52,069 nucleotides of DNA from Gemmatimonas sp. (GTDB lineage Bacteria; Gemmatimonadota; Gemmatimonadetes; Gemmatimonadales; Gemmatimonadaceae), in the NCBI GenBank assembly GCA_021154325.1, contig JAJKIR010000196.1, positions 1-52,069 of the forward strand, in the 5' to 3' direction. Shown here piece by piece: positions 8,734 through 17,165 of this stretch. Every line of letters begins with the position of its first letter. Position 1 is the stretch's first letter. A program made the translations under genes and the position numbers. Under the pieces are notes generated by a model. The model made no database searches. It saw only the letters and a program-made list of their open reading frames with translations, and had not been told where the DNA came from.

Positions 8734-9360
8734 GTGACGACCAGACACATTTCCGGTGCGCTCGCACTGGCAGTTACTCTACTTGGCGGCCCCGCGCTCG
8801 CGCTCGCCCAGAGTGACACGGCCGCAATGAGCGGCATGGATCACATGAACATGGGTCACGAGATCGTGATCCCGAAGGGCGCCCTTTACACCAAGGCCGA
8901 CGTCGAGTTCATGCAGGGAATGATCGCGCACCACTCACAGGCGATCGTGATGTCCCGGATGGCCGAGTCCCACGGCGCCAATCCGCAGGTGCTCAAGCTC
9001 TCGAACAAGATCGATCAGTCGCAGGTACCGGAGATTCGCATCATGCAGGCCTGGCTCCGGCGCAACAACCAGTTCGCACCCGATACGTCGTCGTGGCACC
9101 ACATGATGATGTCCGGCATGCTGACGACGGCGCAGCTCGAAGAGCTGAACGCGGCGAAAGGGATCGATTTCGACCGCGCGTACCTCCGCCTGATGATCCA
9201 GCACCACGTCGGCGCGCTGAAGATGGTAGATGACCTGTTCAACGTCTCGCTCGCCGGACAGGAAGTGGACGTGAACGTGTTCGCGAATGACGTCGTCACG
9301 GCGCAAACCACCGAGATCGGCATCATGCAGAAGTTGCTCAACCAGCTCCCCACCAAATGA
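8734..9360 (+). CDS. DUF305 family secreted protein
   Basis: 208 residues from GTG 8734 (AAGGA upstream). A Sec signal peptide ends near ALALAQ (residue ~26). The His/Met-rich segment MSGMDHMNMGHE precedes the DUF305 core: EFMQGMIAHHSQAIVMSRM and, after an internal repeat of the fold, YLRLMIQHHVGALKMV. The paired HH motifs and methionines are the metal-binding signature of DUF305/CopM-like ferritin-like proteins. The likely site of action is the periplasm, with copper or another metal as a plausible ligand by family analogy. The LVIVD gene follows after 56 bases and the two are commonly adjacent in this kind of genome (inference from memory). Confidence 0.9.
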   Translation: MTTRHISGALALAVTLLGGPALALAQSDTAAMSGMDHMNMGHEIVIPKGALYTKADVEFMQGMIAHHSQAIVMSRMAESHGANPQVLKLSNKIDQSQVPEIRIMQAWLRRNNQFAPDTSSWHHMMMSGMLTTAQLEELNAAKGIDFDRAYLRLMIQHHVGALKMVDDLFNVSLAGQEVDVNVFANDVVTAQTTEIGIMQKLLNQLPTK

Positions 9361-9416
9361 ACCGCCGCCGTTGACGGTCTCCCGCCCCAACACTACTCAC
9401 ACCGGAGTGCGTTCTG

Positions 9417-11261
9417 ATGCGCAGTTCAAGCAAACTGATAGGCCTCATTGCGACCCTGCTCGTGCCGGCGCTCGTATCGGCGCAGAGCTATCCGAGCGCC
9501 GCCGACCCGCGGAACAACCTCAAGCCGGGACGGTTCGACGCCGGCACCGCCGCCAGTAACATGCGCCTGGTGTCGTTCACGCCGAAGCCGGCGCAGTTCG
9601 ACTCCTCGCGCGGCCTCGCCTTCATCAACTCCGACCTGGCGTTCGGCGGCCACTACGTCTACCAGGGCAACTTCGCGGGCTTCACGGTGTGGAACGTGAG
9701 CAATCCGGCACACCCCGTGGTCGAATCAGTCGTGGAGTGCATCACGTCGCAAGGCGACCCGTCAATCATCGGCCACTTGTTGTTCGTCTCGGCCGAGGGC
9801 GGCGGTAATCGTAGCGATTGCGCCAAGGGCGGCGTGCAGGACCCGAAAGACCACATGACGGGCGTGCGCATCTACGACGTCTCGAATCCCAAGGCGCCGA
9901 AGCTGATCAAGAACGTGCAGACCTGCAAAGGCTCGCACACGCACACGGTCATCCCGAGCCCGACAGACCCCAACATCGTCTACATCTATGTATCGGGGCA
10001 GCAGGCCGCGCGGCCAGACTCGGAGCTCGCCGGATGCAAGAACGGCACGGACCCCGCGGACCCAACGAACTCGCTCTATCAGCTGGACATCATCAAGGTG
10101 CCGCTCAATCACCCCGAGAAGGCCGCGGTGATCCCGGGCGCCAGAATCTTCACCGGGCTCGAAGGATCGCCGGACTGCGTCACCTTCTGCGCTCCCCCGG
10201 ACCCGCGTCGTGAAGCGCGTCGTGCGGCCGCAGCCCAGGCTGGCGCGCCAGCCGGCGCCACCGCCCGCGCCACAGACCCGCTGCACACGGGCCCGCGCAA
10301 CTGTCACGACGTCACGGCCTACCCGGCGTACCATCTTCTCGCGGCAGCGTGCTCGAGCCATGCCATCATGGTCGATGTGTCGAACCCCGAGAAGCCGGTG
10401 CGCATTTCCGCGATCACCGACACCAACAATTTCCAGGGCCGCCACACGGCCGGCTTCAGCAACGATGCAAGAAAGACCCTGTGGACCGACGAGTGGGGCG
10501 GCGGCACGGGCCCGATGTGCCAGGCGGGCAGCATCATGGAGCTGGGCGGCAACACGATTGTCACGGCCAGCCCGGACAACAAGAAGCTGACGCAGCGCGC
10601 CTACTTCAAGCTGCCCAGCGCGCAGACGGAGCAGGAGAACTGCGTCTCGCATAACGGCGGTCTCATCCCGGTTCCGGGGCGCGACCTCTACGTGCAGGGC
10701 TGGTATCAGGGCGGCGTCGACGTCATGGACTTCACCGACGCGGACCACCCGACCGAGATCGCCTACTTCGATCGCGGCCCGATCGACCCGCCGAGCGATA
10801 CGTCGAAGGCGAGCGAGCGCTCACGCTACACCATCGGCGGCTCGTGGGGCGCGTACTACTGGAACGGCTACATCTATTCGTCGGAGCTCGATCGCGGCTT
10901 CGACGTCCTCGAGCTGACGCCAGGCCCGCAGCTCTCTGCAAACGAGATCGCCGCGGCGAAGCTGGTGACTCTGAAGGAGTACAACCCGCAGAGCCAGCCG
11001 AAGCTCACCTGGCCCGCGGCGTTCCCGGTGGTGCGCTCGTATCTCGACCAGCTCGTGCGCAACGACGGCCTAACGAGCGACAAGACGTCGGCGGTCGGCC
11101 AGGCACTCGATGCCGCGGAGAAGCAGAGCGGCGCGGCACGCGCTGCCTCGCTGCACAAGCTCGGTGCCCAGGTTGAGGGTTACGCGAAGGGCGCCAAGGA
11201 TTCGGCGCGCGTGAAGGCGATGGCGACGGAGATCCATCGTCTGGCGGCGGCATCGAAGTAA
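9417..11261 (+). CDS. LVIVD-repeat secreted beta-propeller protein
   Basis: 614 residues, ATG 9417, signal peptide cleaved near LVSAQ (residue ~23). The body contains repeated blade motifs of the LVIVD type, with phrases such as FTVWNVSNPAHPVVES, RIYDVSNPKAPKLI, IMVDVSNPEKPVRI and VDVMDFTDADHPTEIAYF. An Ala-rich insert (about residues 262-285) interrupts one blade. The C-terminal ~90 residues are helical. LVIVD repeats form a propeller in exported proteins of unknown activity. It is in tandem with DUF305, and a strong hairpin terminator lies 23 bases after the stop. Confidence 0.88.
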   Translation: MRSSSKLIGLIATLLVPALVSAQSYPSAADPRNNLKPGRFDAGTAASNMRLVSFTPKPAQFDSSRGLAFINSDLAFGGHYVYQGNFAGFTVWNVSNPAHPVVESVVECITSQGDPSIIGHLLFVSAEGGGNRSDCAKGGVQDPKDHMTGVRIYDVSNPKAPKLIKNVQTCKGSHTHTVIPSPTDPNIVYIYVSGQQAARPDSELAGCKNGTDPADPTNSLYQLDIIKVPLNHPEKAAVIPGARIFTGLEGSPDCVTFCAPPDPRREARRAAAAQAGAPAGATARATDPLHTGPRNCHDVTAYPAYHLLAAACSSHAIMVDVSNPEKPVRISAITDTNNFQGRHTAGFSNDARKTLWTDEWGGGTGPMCQAGSIMELGGNTIVTASPDNKKLTQRAYFKLPSAQTEQENCVSHNGGLIPVPGRDLYVQGWYQGGVDVMDFTDADHPTEIAYFDRGPIDPPSDTSKASERSRYTIGGSWGAYYWNGYIYSSELDRGFDVLELTPGPQLSANEIAAAKLVTLKEYNPQSQPKLTWPAAFPVVRSYLDQLVRNDGLTSDKTSAVGQALDAAEKQSGAARAASLHKLGAQVEGYAKGAKDSARVKAMATEIHRLAAASK

Positions 11262-11575
11262 GCGCGGGCTCACGGAGGCAAGTGCGAAAGGCGCCCGGAT
11301 CCGTCCGGGCGCCTTTCGTTCGTCTACTCGAGCGGAAGGCGGCTCTCGAGTGGCTCTGTAACCATCTCACCCGGTCTGTCGCCTTGCGTATTCCTCCTCC
11401 TCCCAGCTGGCGCCGAGGCTGATTCCAGCGCGGCACGAGATCGAGACGTCGCGATCCCTTGGCTCGTCCGAGTGACAGTCCGCAACGCTGGAGAGCCCGA
11501 CTCGGACCACAGCTGGAGCGAATGGGGATGCAAACTCGCGAGATGTGTATTTTCTCGGAACAGAGCATACGAAAC
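11262..11575. other. Intergenic: terminator plus upstream region of lipoprotein gene
   Basis: The first 60 bases hold the rho-independent hairpin. The remainder contains no credible gene; frames open here continue into the lipoprotein gene but lack protein-like sequence. No clear promoter was recognised. Confidence 0.5.
11285..11318 (+). terminator. Rho-independent-type hairpin after LVIVD gene
   Basis: A perfect 14-bp stem (CGAAAGGCGCCCGG / CCGGGCGCCTTTCG) with loop ATCCGT. The following bases TTCGT are only weakly T-rich, as often seen in GC-rich genomes. It probably ends the DUF305-LVIVD transcript. Confidence 0.85.
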
Positions 11576-12067
11576 GTGCACGGACACCGCCCCGCCACCC
11601 GCCTTGCGCTCGTCGCGCTTCTCGCCCTGGCGTGCACCGCTCGCGCCCCACGATTGAAGCCGACGGACGAGGCCCTCACAACATATCTGACCTCGGTGCA
11701 CGACTGGATGCAGATGACGAATCGCCACGCTGAGGAGAACGAAATGCTCATGCGGAAGCTCTCCGCCAGGCACGGCCTCTCCGGCGCCGGTCAGCTTGCT
11801 CAGGATCCGGAGCTCCTTGCGCAGCTGAATCGTCAGCGAGAGGAGATGGCGGCGGTCGTGGCCGGCGCGCCCGTGGGACCGATGGCGGCAGCGCTGGGCA
11901 CCACGATCGGCGGCATTGGACACGGCACACTCGATGGGCGCCGGATGACTTTTCTCGTAGAGCCTAACGACTCGGCGTTGGCAGCTGCTCGGGCGCGATA
12001 CGGCGAGACGTTCGTGGACTGGGTGCTGGCGCGGAAGGGCAGGATCATCGCGACGTTGAGTCAGTAG
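11576..12067 (+). CDS. Small predicted lipoprotein, unknown function
   Basis: 163 residues from GTG 11576, chosen because it places the hydrophobic stretch RLALVALLALAC at residues 9-20, giving a normal lipoprotein signal with Cys20. ATG codons at 11528 and 11543 are alternatives but would give an overlong n-region. The mature part is helical with Glu/Gln/Met-rich sequence (NEMLMRKLSARHG, LLAQLNRQREEM), then a Gly/Ala segment and a C-terminal helix ending in GRIIATLSQ. No family recognised. It is preceded by a terminator, so it is probably transcribed separately. Confidence 0.6.
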   Translation: MHGHRPATRLALVALLALACTARAPRLKPTDEALTTYLTSVHDWMQMTNRHAEENEMLMRKLSARHGLSGAGQLAQDPELLAQLNRQREEMAAVVAGAPVGPMAAALGTTIGGIGHGTLDGRRMTFLVEPNDSALAAARARYGETFVDWVLARKGRIIATLSQ

Positions 12068-12275
12068 CGCCTCGACCCGTCGAGCATGCCGCACGGTGCT
12101 CGTCCCCAGACGATAGTCTTTACAGCGACCTTCGAGCCGCATGCACGCCGGCTAATTCAGCGGCGTCAGGTCTTCCCTGCGCTCAGTGATCCTGGCGCGG
12201 AAGACTCGTGGTGTGCGGTTCGCGCATCGGCTTGCGTCTTGCTCCTCTTCAAGCCACCGGACGGTGGGAGACAGT

Positions 12276-13031
12276 ATGAAGGGCCTGAGCGGGAAGGTCG
12301 CGATAGTCACGGGCGGCGGCTCCGGACTTGGCGAAGCGATTGCGAAACGGCTCGCGACTGAGGGTGTTCGGGTCGTCGTTTCCGACCTCAACATGAAGGG
12401 TGCGGATCGCGTCGCGCAGGAGATCGCGAAGAGCGGTGGAACGGCCAGCGCCGTAGTCCACGACACCGCGCAGCCGCAGGATTCGGAGCGCGTCGTCACG
12501 CATGCCGTCTCCACGTACGGTGCACTTCACTACGCCGTGAACAACGCCGGTATCGGCGGGGCTCATGCACCCACGGGTGAGGTGGACCTCGCCGATTGGC
12601 AGCGCGTCATCGACATCAACTTGAACGGCGTCTTGTATGGAATGCGGTATCAGATTCCGGCGATGTTGAAGGCGCGCGCGGGAAATTGCGCGATCGTCAA
12701 CATGGCGTCCATTCACGGCACGGTCGCGGCCATCGGCAACAGCGCGTACACCGCGGCGAAGCATGGAGTCGTTGGTCTGACCAGGAACGCGGCCGCGGAA
12801 TACGGAGCTCAGGGGCTACGGATCAACTGCGTAGGTCCAGCGTACATCGAGACACCACTTCTCGCCGGCCTGCCGCCGGCGCAAAAGGCTTCGTTGGTCG
12901 CCAAGCACCCTCTCGGCAGGCTCGGAAAGCCAGAGGAGGTTGCGCCGCTCGTCTGCTTCCTGCTGTCCGATGAAGCATCGTTCATGACTGGCGGCTATTA
13001 CCTGGTCGACGGGGGTTACACCGCGATCTGA
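12276..13031 (+). CDS. SDR family oxidoreductase
   Basis: 251 residues from ATG 12276 (GGGAG eight bases upstream; the longer in-frame start gives a non-homologous extension). Classical short-chain dehydrogenase: TGGGSGLG nucleotide loop at ~13-20, NNAG at ~90, catalytic Ser in NMASIHG, YTAAKHG for Tyr/Lys, and the C-terminal [18 protein letters not shown] at the end of beta-2 (VVSDLNMKG) suggests NAD(H). The substrate is unknown; the GTVAAIGN stretch is typical of cyclohexanol- and steroid-type SDRs. The next gene is an FMN reductase on the same strand after 105 bases. Confidence 0.93.
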   Translation: MKGLSGKVAIVTGGGSGLGEAIAKRLATEGVRVVVSDLNMKGADRVAQEIAKSGGTASAVVHDTAQPQDSERVVTHAVSTYGALHYAVNNAGIGGAHAPTGEVDLADWQRVIDINLNGVLYGMRYQIPAMLKARAGNCAIVNMASIHGTVAAIGNSAYTAAKHGVVGLTRNAAAEYGAQGLRINCVGPAYIETPLLAGLPPAQKASLVAKHPLGRLGKPEEVAPLVCFLLSDEASFMTGGYYLVDGGYTAI

Positions 13032-13136
13032 CGATTCATGCGCGTCATCGTTAGGCGCGTCTGCTCATGATTCGGGACGGCCCCGTGTGGCGATCGCTTG
13101 AGCTGACTCGCATTCGACATTCACGACGGACGGCGG

Positions 13137-13712
13137 ATGAGCACTTACACAGCGGGCTACTTCGTTGGCAGTCTGGCGAGTGGATCGATCAATCGGAAGC
13201 TCGCGCGCGCCCTCACCCGCCTCGCGCCACCGCACTTGCAGATGCGCGAGATACCAATCGGAGAGCTACCGCTCTACTCGTACGACTACGATAAGGATTA
13301 TCCGGCGCCGGCGCGGGCGCTCAAGGAAGCGATCGCCAGCGTCGACGCCGTTCTCTTCGTCACCCCCGAGTACAACCGCTCCATTCCGGGCGTTCTCAAG
13401 AACGCGATCGATTGGGCCAGCCGTCCGTGGGGCAAGAACTCGTTCGCGCGCAAGCCGTCCGCGATCATCGGCACCTCACCGGGAGCAATCGGCACCGCGA
13501 TTGCCCAGCAACATCTGAGGAGCATTCTCAGCTTCTGCAACTCGCCGCAGATGAACGCGATCGAGGCGTACATCCAGTTCACACCCGGCCTCATCACGGA
13601 CGACGGCGACGTGACTGTGGATTCCACCGCTGAGTTTCTCCGCAACTACATGCACGAGTTTCACGCCTTCATCACGCGCGTGTACACGGCGCTCCCACGC
13701 GACGATGCGTGA
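13137..13712 (+). CDS. NADPH-dependent FMN reductase
   Basis: 191 residues, ATG 13137. Flavodoxin-like fold of the FMN_red family: GSLASGSINRKLARAL (phosphate-binding loop), LPLYSYDYD, VLFVTPEYNRSIPGVLKNAIDWASRP (the signature FMN contact region) and IIGTSPGAIGTAIAQQHLRSIL. Family members (ChrR, azoreductase-like quinone reductases) reduce FMN, quinones or metal oxyanions with NAD(P)H in the cytoplasm. The N-terminal residues (TAGYFVGSLASGS) fit beta-1. Specificity cannot be set from sequence. Confidence 0.92.
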   Translation: MSTYTAGYFVGSLASGSINRKLARALTRLAPPHLQMREIPIGELPLYSYDYDKDYPAPARALKEAIASVDAVLFVTPEYNRSIPGVLKNAIDWASRPWGKNSFARKPSAIIGTSPGAIGTAIAQQHLRSILSFCNSPQMNAIEAYIQFTPGLITDDGDVTVDSTAEFLRNYMHEFHAFITRVYTALPRDDA

Positions 13713-13739
13713 AGTGGTGGCGGCGTCCCAACTTCATCA

Positions 13740-14678
13740 TCACCGACTCTGCGACACATCAGAGAGCGCACTTGCTGATGATTGCTGCGAATAGGTTCTC
13801 CACACGGCGGGGGGCACCAGGAGAATCGGAGTCCTGACTCGGCGCGCCACCTCCAGCGAGACAGACCCGAGTCTTCCCACGTCATCGAGCCCCAGGCCAC
13901 GCGTACCGAGCACGACCAGGTCTGACCCATTCTCGGTCGCATAGTCAGCGATTGTCGCAGGTACATCGTTCCCGGCGCGCACGATGCCGGTAATCCCGAC
14001 GCCCGCCCACGTTCCCGCTTCCTGGCGAAGATGATTCAACTCATCCTCGAGCGCCTGCGTCTTCCTGGTCGCGCCACCGAACACCGCGCTCGACTTGTCG
14101 ACGAACAGCGCGGTGAGGTCCACGGTCTCATCTGTTGCGGACGCCGCGATTCTCTTCGCTCCGCGAAGCGCGGAGGCCCACGAAAGCGCCATGATCAACG
14201 CGCCGCGCGACGTATCTGAGAGATCAATCGGAGCGAGAACCCGTTCGAGCGGCAGTCGCAGCTCGCGCGACAGAACCAGGCAGGGCGCCCACGAATTGGT
14301 GACCACGCCGAGTGCCGTGCTTCCAAGCGCGGGGGTCTCCGCGCGAGCGCCGCGATGCCCGCCGAGTACGATCACGTCAGCAGCAATCTTGTCTGCGAGC
14401 GAGCGGATGGCATGCACCGGATCGCCAGCGAGCAGATGGAGTGGCACCTCAGCCGCCTTCAGGTCAGCACGATTCAAGAGTCGGGCGACAGCATCGCGAC
14501 GTTCGGCTTCCGTCGGTAAAGCAGTCGGATTCTTGCTCCCGTTCGTCGGTGCGACGTTCACGATATGAAGCGTGGCGCCGGCCGCGCCCGCAAGCTCATG
14601 CGCGCCTCGGAGCACATGCGACGAGCTCTCGTCGGAATCGACCGCGGCAAGCACAACCCGCAAATGCAGTAGCTTCAT
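13740..14678 (-). CDS. Tandem universal stress protein
   Basis: 312 residues from ATG 14678 (GGAG upstream; an earlier in-frame ATG at 14888 adds 70 unrelated residues). Two UspA domains: residues ~1-145 (VVLAAVDSDESSSHVLRGAHEL ... VIVLGGHRGA) and ~150-300 (RVLAPIDLSDTSRGAL ... LVVLGTRGLGLDDVGRLGSVS). The second domain keeps the ATP-binding G-x2-G-x9-G(S/T)-like run, while the first is more diverged. The location is cytoplasmic and the role is in stress or growth arrest. It faces away from the M20 hydrolase and converges with the FMN reductase. Confidence 0.92.
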   Translation of the reverse strand: MKLLHLRVVLAAVDSDESSSHVLRGAHELAGAAGATLHIVNVAPTNGSKNPTALPTEAERRDAVARLLNRADLKAAEVPLHLLAGDPVHAIRSLADKIAADVIVLGGHRGARAETPALGSTALGVVTNSWAPCLVLSRELRLPLERVLAPIDLSDTSRGALIMALSWASALRGAKRIAASATDETVDLTALFVDKSSAVFGGATRKTQALEDELNHLRQEAGTWAGVGITGIVRAGNDVPATIADYATENGSDLVVLGTRGLGLDDVGRLGSVSLEVARRVRTPILLVPPAVWRTYSQQSSASALSDVSQSR

Positions 14679-14902
14679 TTCTGGAGCTCCGAAGAAGTTC
14701 ACATCTTGATAACCGGGAGTGCTGCAATTGTGACTCCACTCCAGCCGAGCGAATTCGCGCCCCTCGTCGTAGCGACAGACGGATGGGGCAGTCAGAGGAG
14801 CCCTTCGCGGAGGAGTCTCTCCAGGGGCAATGGCTAGCGGGGACGCGCCGATCGGGCCATCGTTGAACTCCTTCGGCAACATGGACACAATCGCGTGGTC
14901 CC

Positions 14903-16171
14903 ATGAATCAGAAAACCTCGACGCCTAACGACGTCGCACTGGCGAGCCTCGAGCGCCTGCTTCCCGATTTACAGACACTCTACACCGATATTCATTCTCA
15001 TCCCGAGCTCTCGATGCAGGAGGAGCGGACGGCCGCTATTGCCGCTGATCGCCTCCGAGGCGCCGGCTATGAGGTGACGACAGGCGTGGGGAAGACAGGC
15101 GTCGTCGGGCTCCTGCGCAATGGCGACGGGCCGACCGTCATGCTGCGCGCGGACATGGATGCGCTGCCGGTGAAGGAGGCCACGGGCCTGCCTTACGCCA
15201 GTAACGCCACGGCGATCGACCACGAGGGAAAGATGGTGCCGGTGATGCACGCTTGTGGTCACGACATGCACGTGACATGGCTGGTCGGCGCCGCGACTCT
15301 GCTCGCGCAGGCGCGCGACAGCTGGAAAGGAACTCTCATGGCGGTGTTCCAGCCGGCGGAGGAAACTGCTCAGGGCGCCCAGGCAATGATCGATGACGGT
15401 CTCTTCAAACGCTTCCCGAAGCCGGATGTCATCCTTGGCCAACACGTCATGGTTGGGTCGGCGGGCATCATCAGCTCGCGTGTTGGTGTCATCACCTCCA
15501 CCGGCGACAGCTTGCAGATCCGCTTGTTCGGGAAGGGCGCGCATGGCTCCATGCCGCAAGCAAGCATCGATCCGGTGATCATGGCCGCGGCCACGGTGAT
15601 GCGTCTTCAGACGATCGTCTCACGGGAAGTGGCAGCGACGGATGCCGTCGTGGTCACCATCGGTGCGCTGCAGGCTGGAACGAAGGAGAACGTCATTCCG
15701 GATGAGGCATTGCTCAAGTTGAACGTCCGAACGTTCGATGAGACAGTTCGCAACCGCGTTCTCGCCGCTATCGAGCGCATCGTCAAAGCCGAAGCGGAAG
15801 CATCGGGAGCGCCGAGAGCGCCTGAGATCACGTCACTGGATCACTACAATCTCGTTCGTAACGATCCAGAGGCAACGACGCGAGTGGCCGACGCGTTCCG
15901 CGAGCACTTCACGTCCAGTCGCGTGACGGAAACGAAGCCCACCACGGCGAGTGAGGACTTCGGATCCTTCGGCGCTGAGACGGGCTCGCCCTCAATGTTC
16001 TGGTTTGTCGGCGGTACCGACCCGGATGTCTATACGAAGGCGAAAGCGCAGGGACGTTTGAACGAGCTGCCCACGAATCACAACCCGCGCTTTGCGCCTG
16101 TCATTCACCCGACACTGGAAACGGGCGTCGAAGCGTTGGTCGTGGCGGCGCAAGCCTGGTTGGCGGAATAG
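14903..16171 (+). CDS. M20 family amidohydrolase
   Basis: 422 residues, ATG 14903. The M20 metallopeptidase hallmarks are present in order: DIHSHPELSMQEERTA, MLRADMDALPVKE, HACGHDMHVTWLVGAA, FQPAEETAQGAQAMI, ILGQHV and the closing NPRFAPVIHPTLETG. The dimerisation lid lies at ~185-300. The set matches N-acyl-amino-acid or hippurate hydrolases (IAA-amino-acid-hydrolase-like) in which Cys and His replace the usual Asp ligand. The absence of a signal peptide suggests the cytoplasm. The next gene starts four bases after the stop, so the two form an operon. A GCCTAACG motif falls within codons 7-9. Confidence 0.93.
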   Translation: MNQKTSTPNDVALASLERLLPDLQTLYTDIHSHPELSMQEERTAAIAADRLRGAGYEVTTGVGKTGVVGLLRNGDGPTVMLRADMDALPVKEATGLPYASNATAIDHEGKMVPVMHACGHDMHVTWLVGAATLLAQARDSWKGTLMAVFQPAEETAQGAQAMIDDGLFKRFPKPDVILGQHVMVGSAGIISSRVGVITSTGDSLQIRLFGKGAHGSMPQASIDPVIMAAATVMRLQTIVSREVAATDAVVVTIGALQAGTKENVIPDEALLKLNVRTFDETVRNRVLAAIERIVKAEAEASGAPRAPEITSLDHYNLVRNDPEATTRVADAFREHFTSSRVTETKPTTASEDFGSFGAETGSPSMFWFVGGTDPDVYTKAKAQGRLNELPTNHNPRFAPVIHPTLETGVEALVVAAQAWLAE

Positions 16172-16175
16172 TCGT

Positions 16176-16829
16176 ATGTGGGTCTCGCGATACTTGAACG
16201 TGAACACGGTCGTCCTGGTGCTGGACCTCTGCGGCACCTTCGTGTTCGCGTTGAGCGGCGCGATGGCCGGCGTCAAGCACCGATTCGACGTCTTTGGAGT
16301 ACTCGTCCTTTCATTCCTTGCCGCAAACTTCGGCGGAATTATCCGCGACCTCTTGATCGGCGCGGTTCCCCCGCCCGGTATTGCAGACTGGCGCTACATC
16401 GCCGTTCCAGTGGTCGCGGGCCTTGCGACGTTCTATTCCGCGCCGATCATCGATAGGCTGCGAAGCTCGGTGCAGATCTTCGATGCCGGCGGCCTGGCAC
16501 TGTTCGCGGTATCCGGAACGCTCAAGGCACTCGACTTTCACCTTGGCCCGCTCACCGCGGTGGTGCTCGGCACGGTGACCGGAATCGGTGGTGGCATGGC
16601 GCGTGACGTGTTGACGGCAGAGGTGCCTGCTGTATTGCGCGGCGAAGTCTACGCGAGCGCTGCCCTGGTCGGCGCGGCCGTGGTGGTCGTCGGGCGCGTC
16701 ATGAACGTTCACTCGGCGGCGATAACGATCACTGGCGCGGTGCTCTGCTTCGCGATTCGCTTTCTTGCGATCAAACGCAATTGGCAGCTGCCCGTCGCGC
16801 GCCGTCACGAGCGAATAGAGCCGAGTTGA
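16176..16829 (+). CDS. TRIC/YadS-type (UPF0126) membrane protein
   Basis: 217 residues from ATG 16176 (a start 84 bases upstream would lie inside the M20 gene). Two repeats of a three-helix unit: LCGTFVFALSGAMAGVKHRFDVFGVLVLSF...GGIIRDLLIGAVPP and GGLALFAVSGTLKALDFHLGPLTAVVLGTVTGIGGGMARDVLTAEVP. The repeated G(G/A)xxRDxL is the family signature. A final helix at ~185-205 gives seven segments. Prokaryotic TRIC homologues are trimeric cation channels; YadS-like proteins have been linked to glycine use. Translation is probably coupled to the M20 hydrolase. Confidence 0.9.
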   Translation: MWVSRYLNVNTVVLVLDLCGTFVFALSGAMAGVKHRFDVFGVLVLSFLAANFGGIIRDLLIGAVPPPGIADWRYIAVPVVAGLATFYSAPIIDRLRSSVQIFDAGGLALFAVSGTLKALDFHLGPLTAVVLGTVTGIGGGMARDVLTAEVPAVLRGEVYASAALVGAAVVVVGRVMNVHSAAITITGAVLCFAIRFLAIKRNWQLPVARRHERIEPS

Positions 16830-17165
16830 CGCCGCGCCGCGTCGAGCCCTGGACCAGTCCCTGGCGACGAATCTCCTTGGGCGGATCGGCATGGTCGACT
16901 TCCTGCTCCTGATCCCAGGTATGGTCGCCCTGCTCCGGCGCCGGGTGCTTCTGTGATGAACCGTTCCCGACCACAGGCGCTGCAGTGCGATGCCGGACTC
17001 GATCAGCATCAAGACATCCACCGAGCCGTGCAGTGCCCGAAGAGGAGAGAGGAATGACCAAGCCTAGATGATGCGAGTACCATACGTGGCCTTGGCGAGC
17101 CGCTGAATGACTGTTCGTGGCGACTTTTTGCTCGTTCGGCTCACGCGTTGCACGCTGCCGCGCGC
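16830..17165. other. Gene-free interval
   Basis: 336 bases between the TRIC-like gene and the SARP gene, which converge here. A short hydrophobic frame at 16891-16956 (MVDFLLLIPGMVALLRRRVLL) has no ribosome site and may be chance or a gene remnant. No terminator hairpin was recognised. Confidence 0.5.

Noticed and set aside
9762..10748. Long open frame antisense to the LVIVD gene
   Set aside because: Arg/Val-rich composition without motifs; a by-product of codon bias in the GC-rich gene on the other strand.
16891..16956. Short hydrophobic peptide frame (21 residues)
   Set aside because: No ribosome site and no neighbour suggesting a toxin-antitoxin or leader peptide; likely chance.
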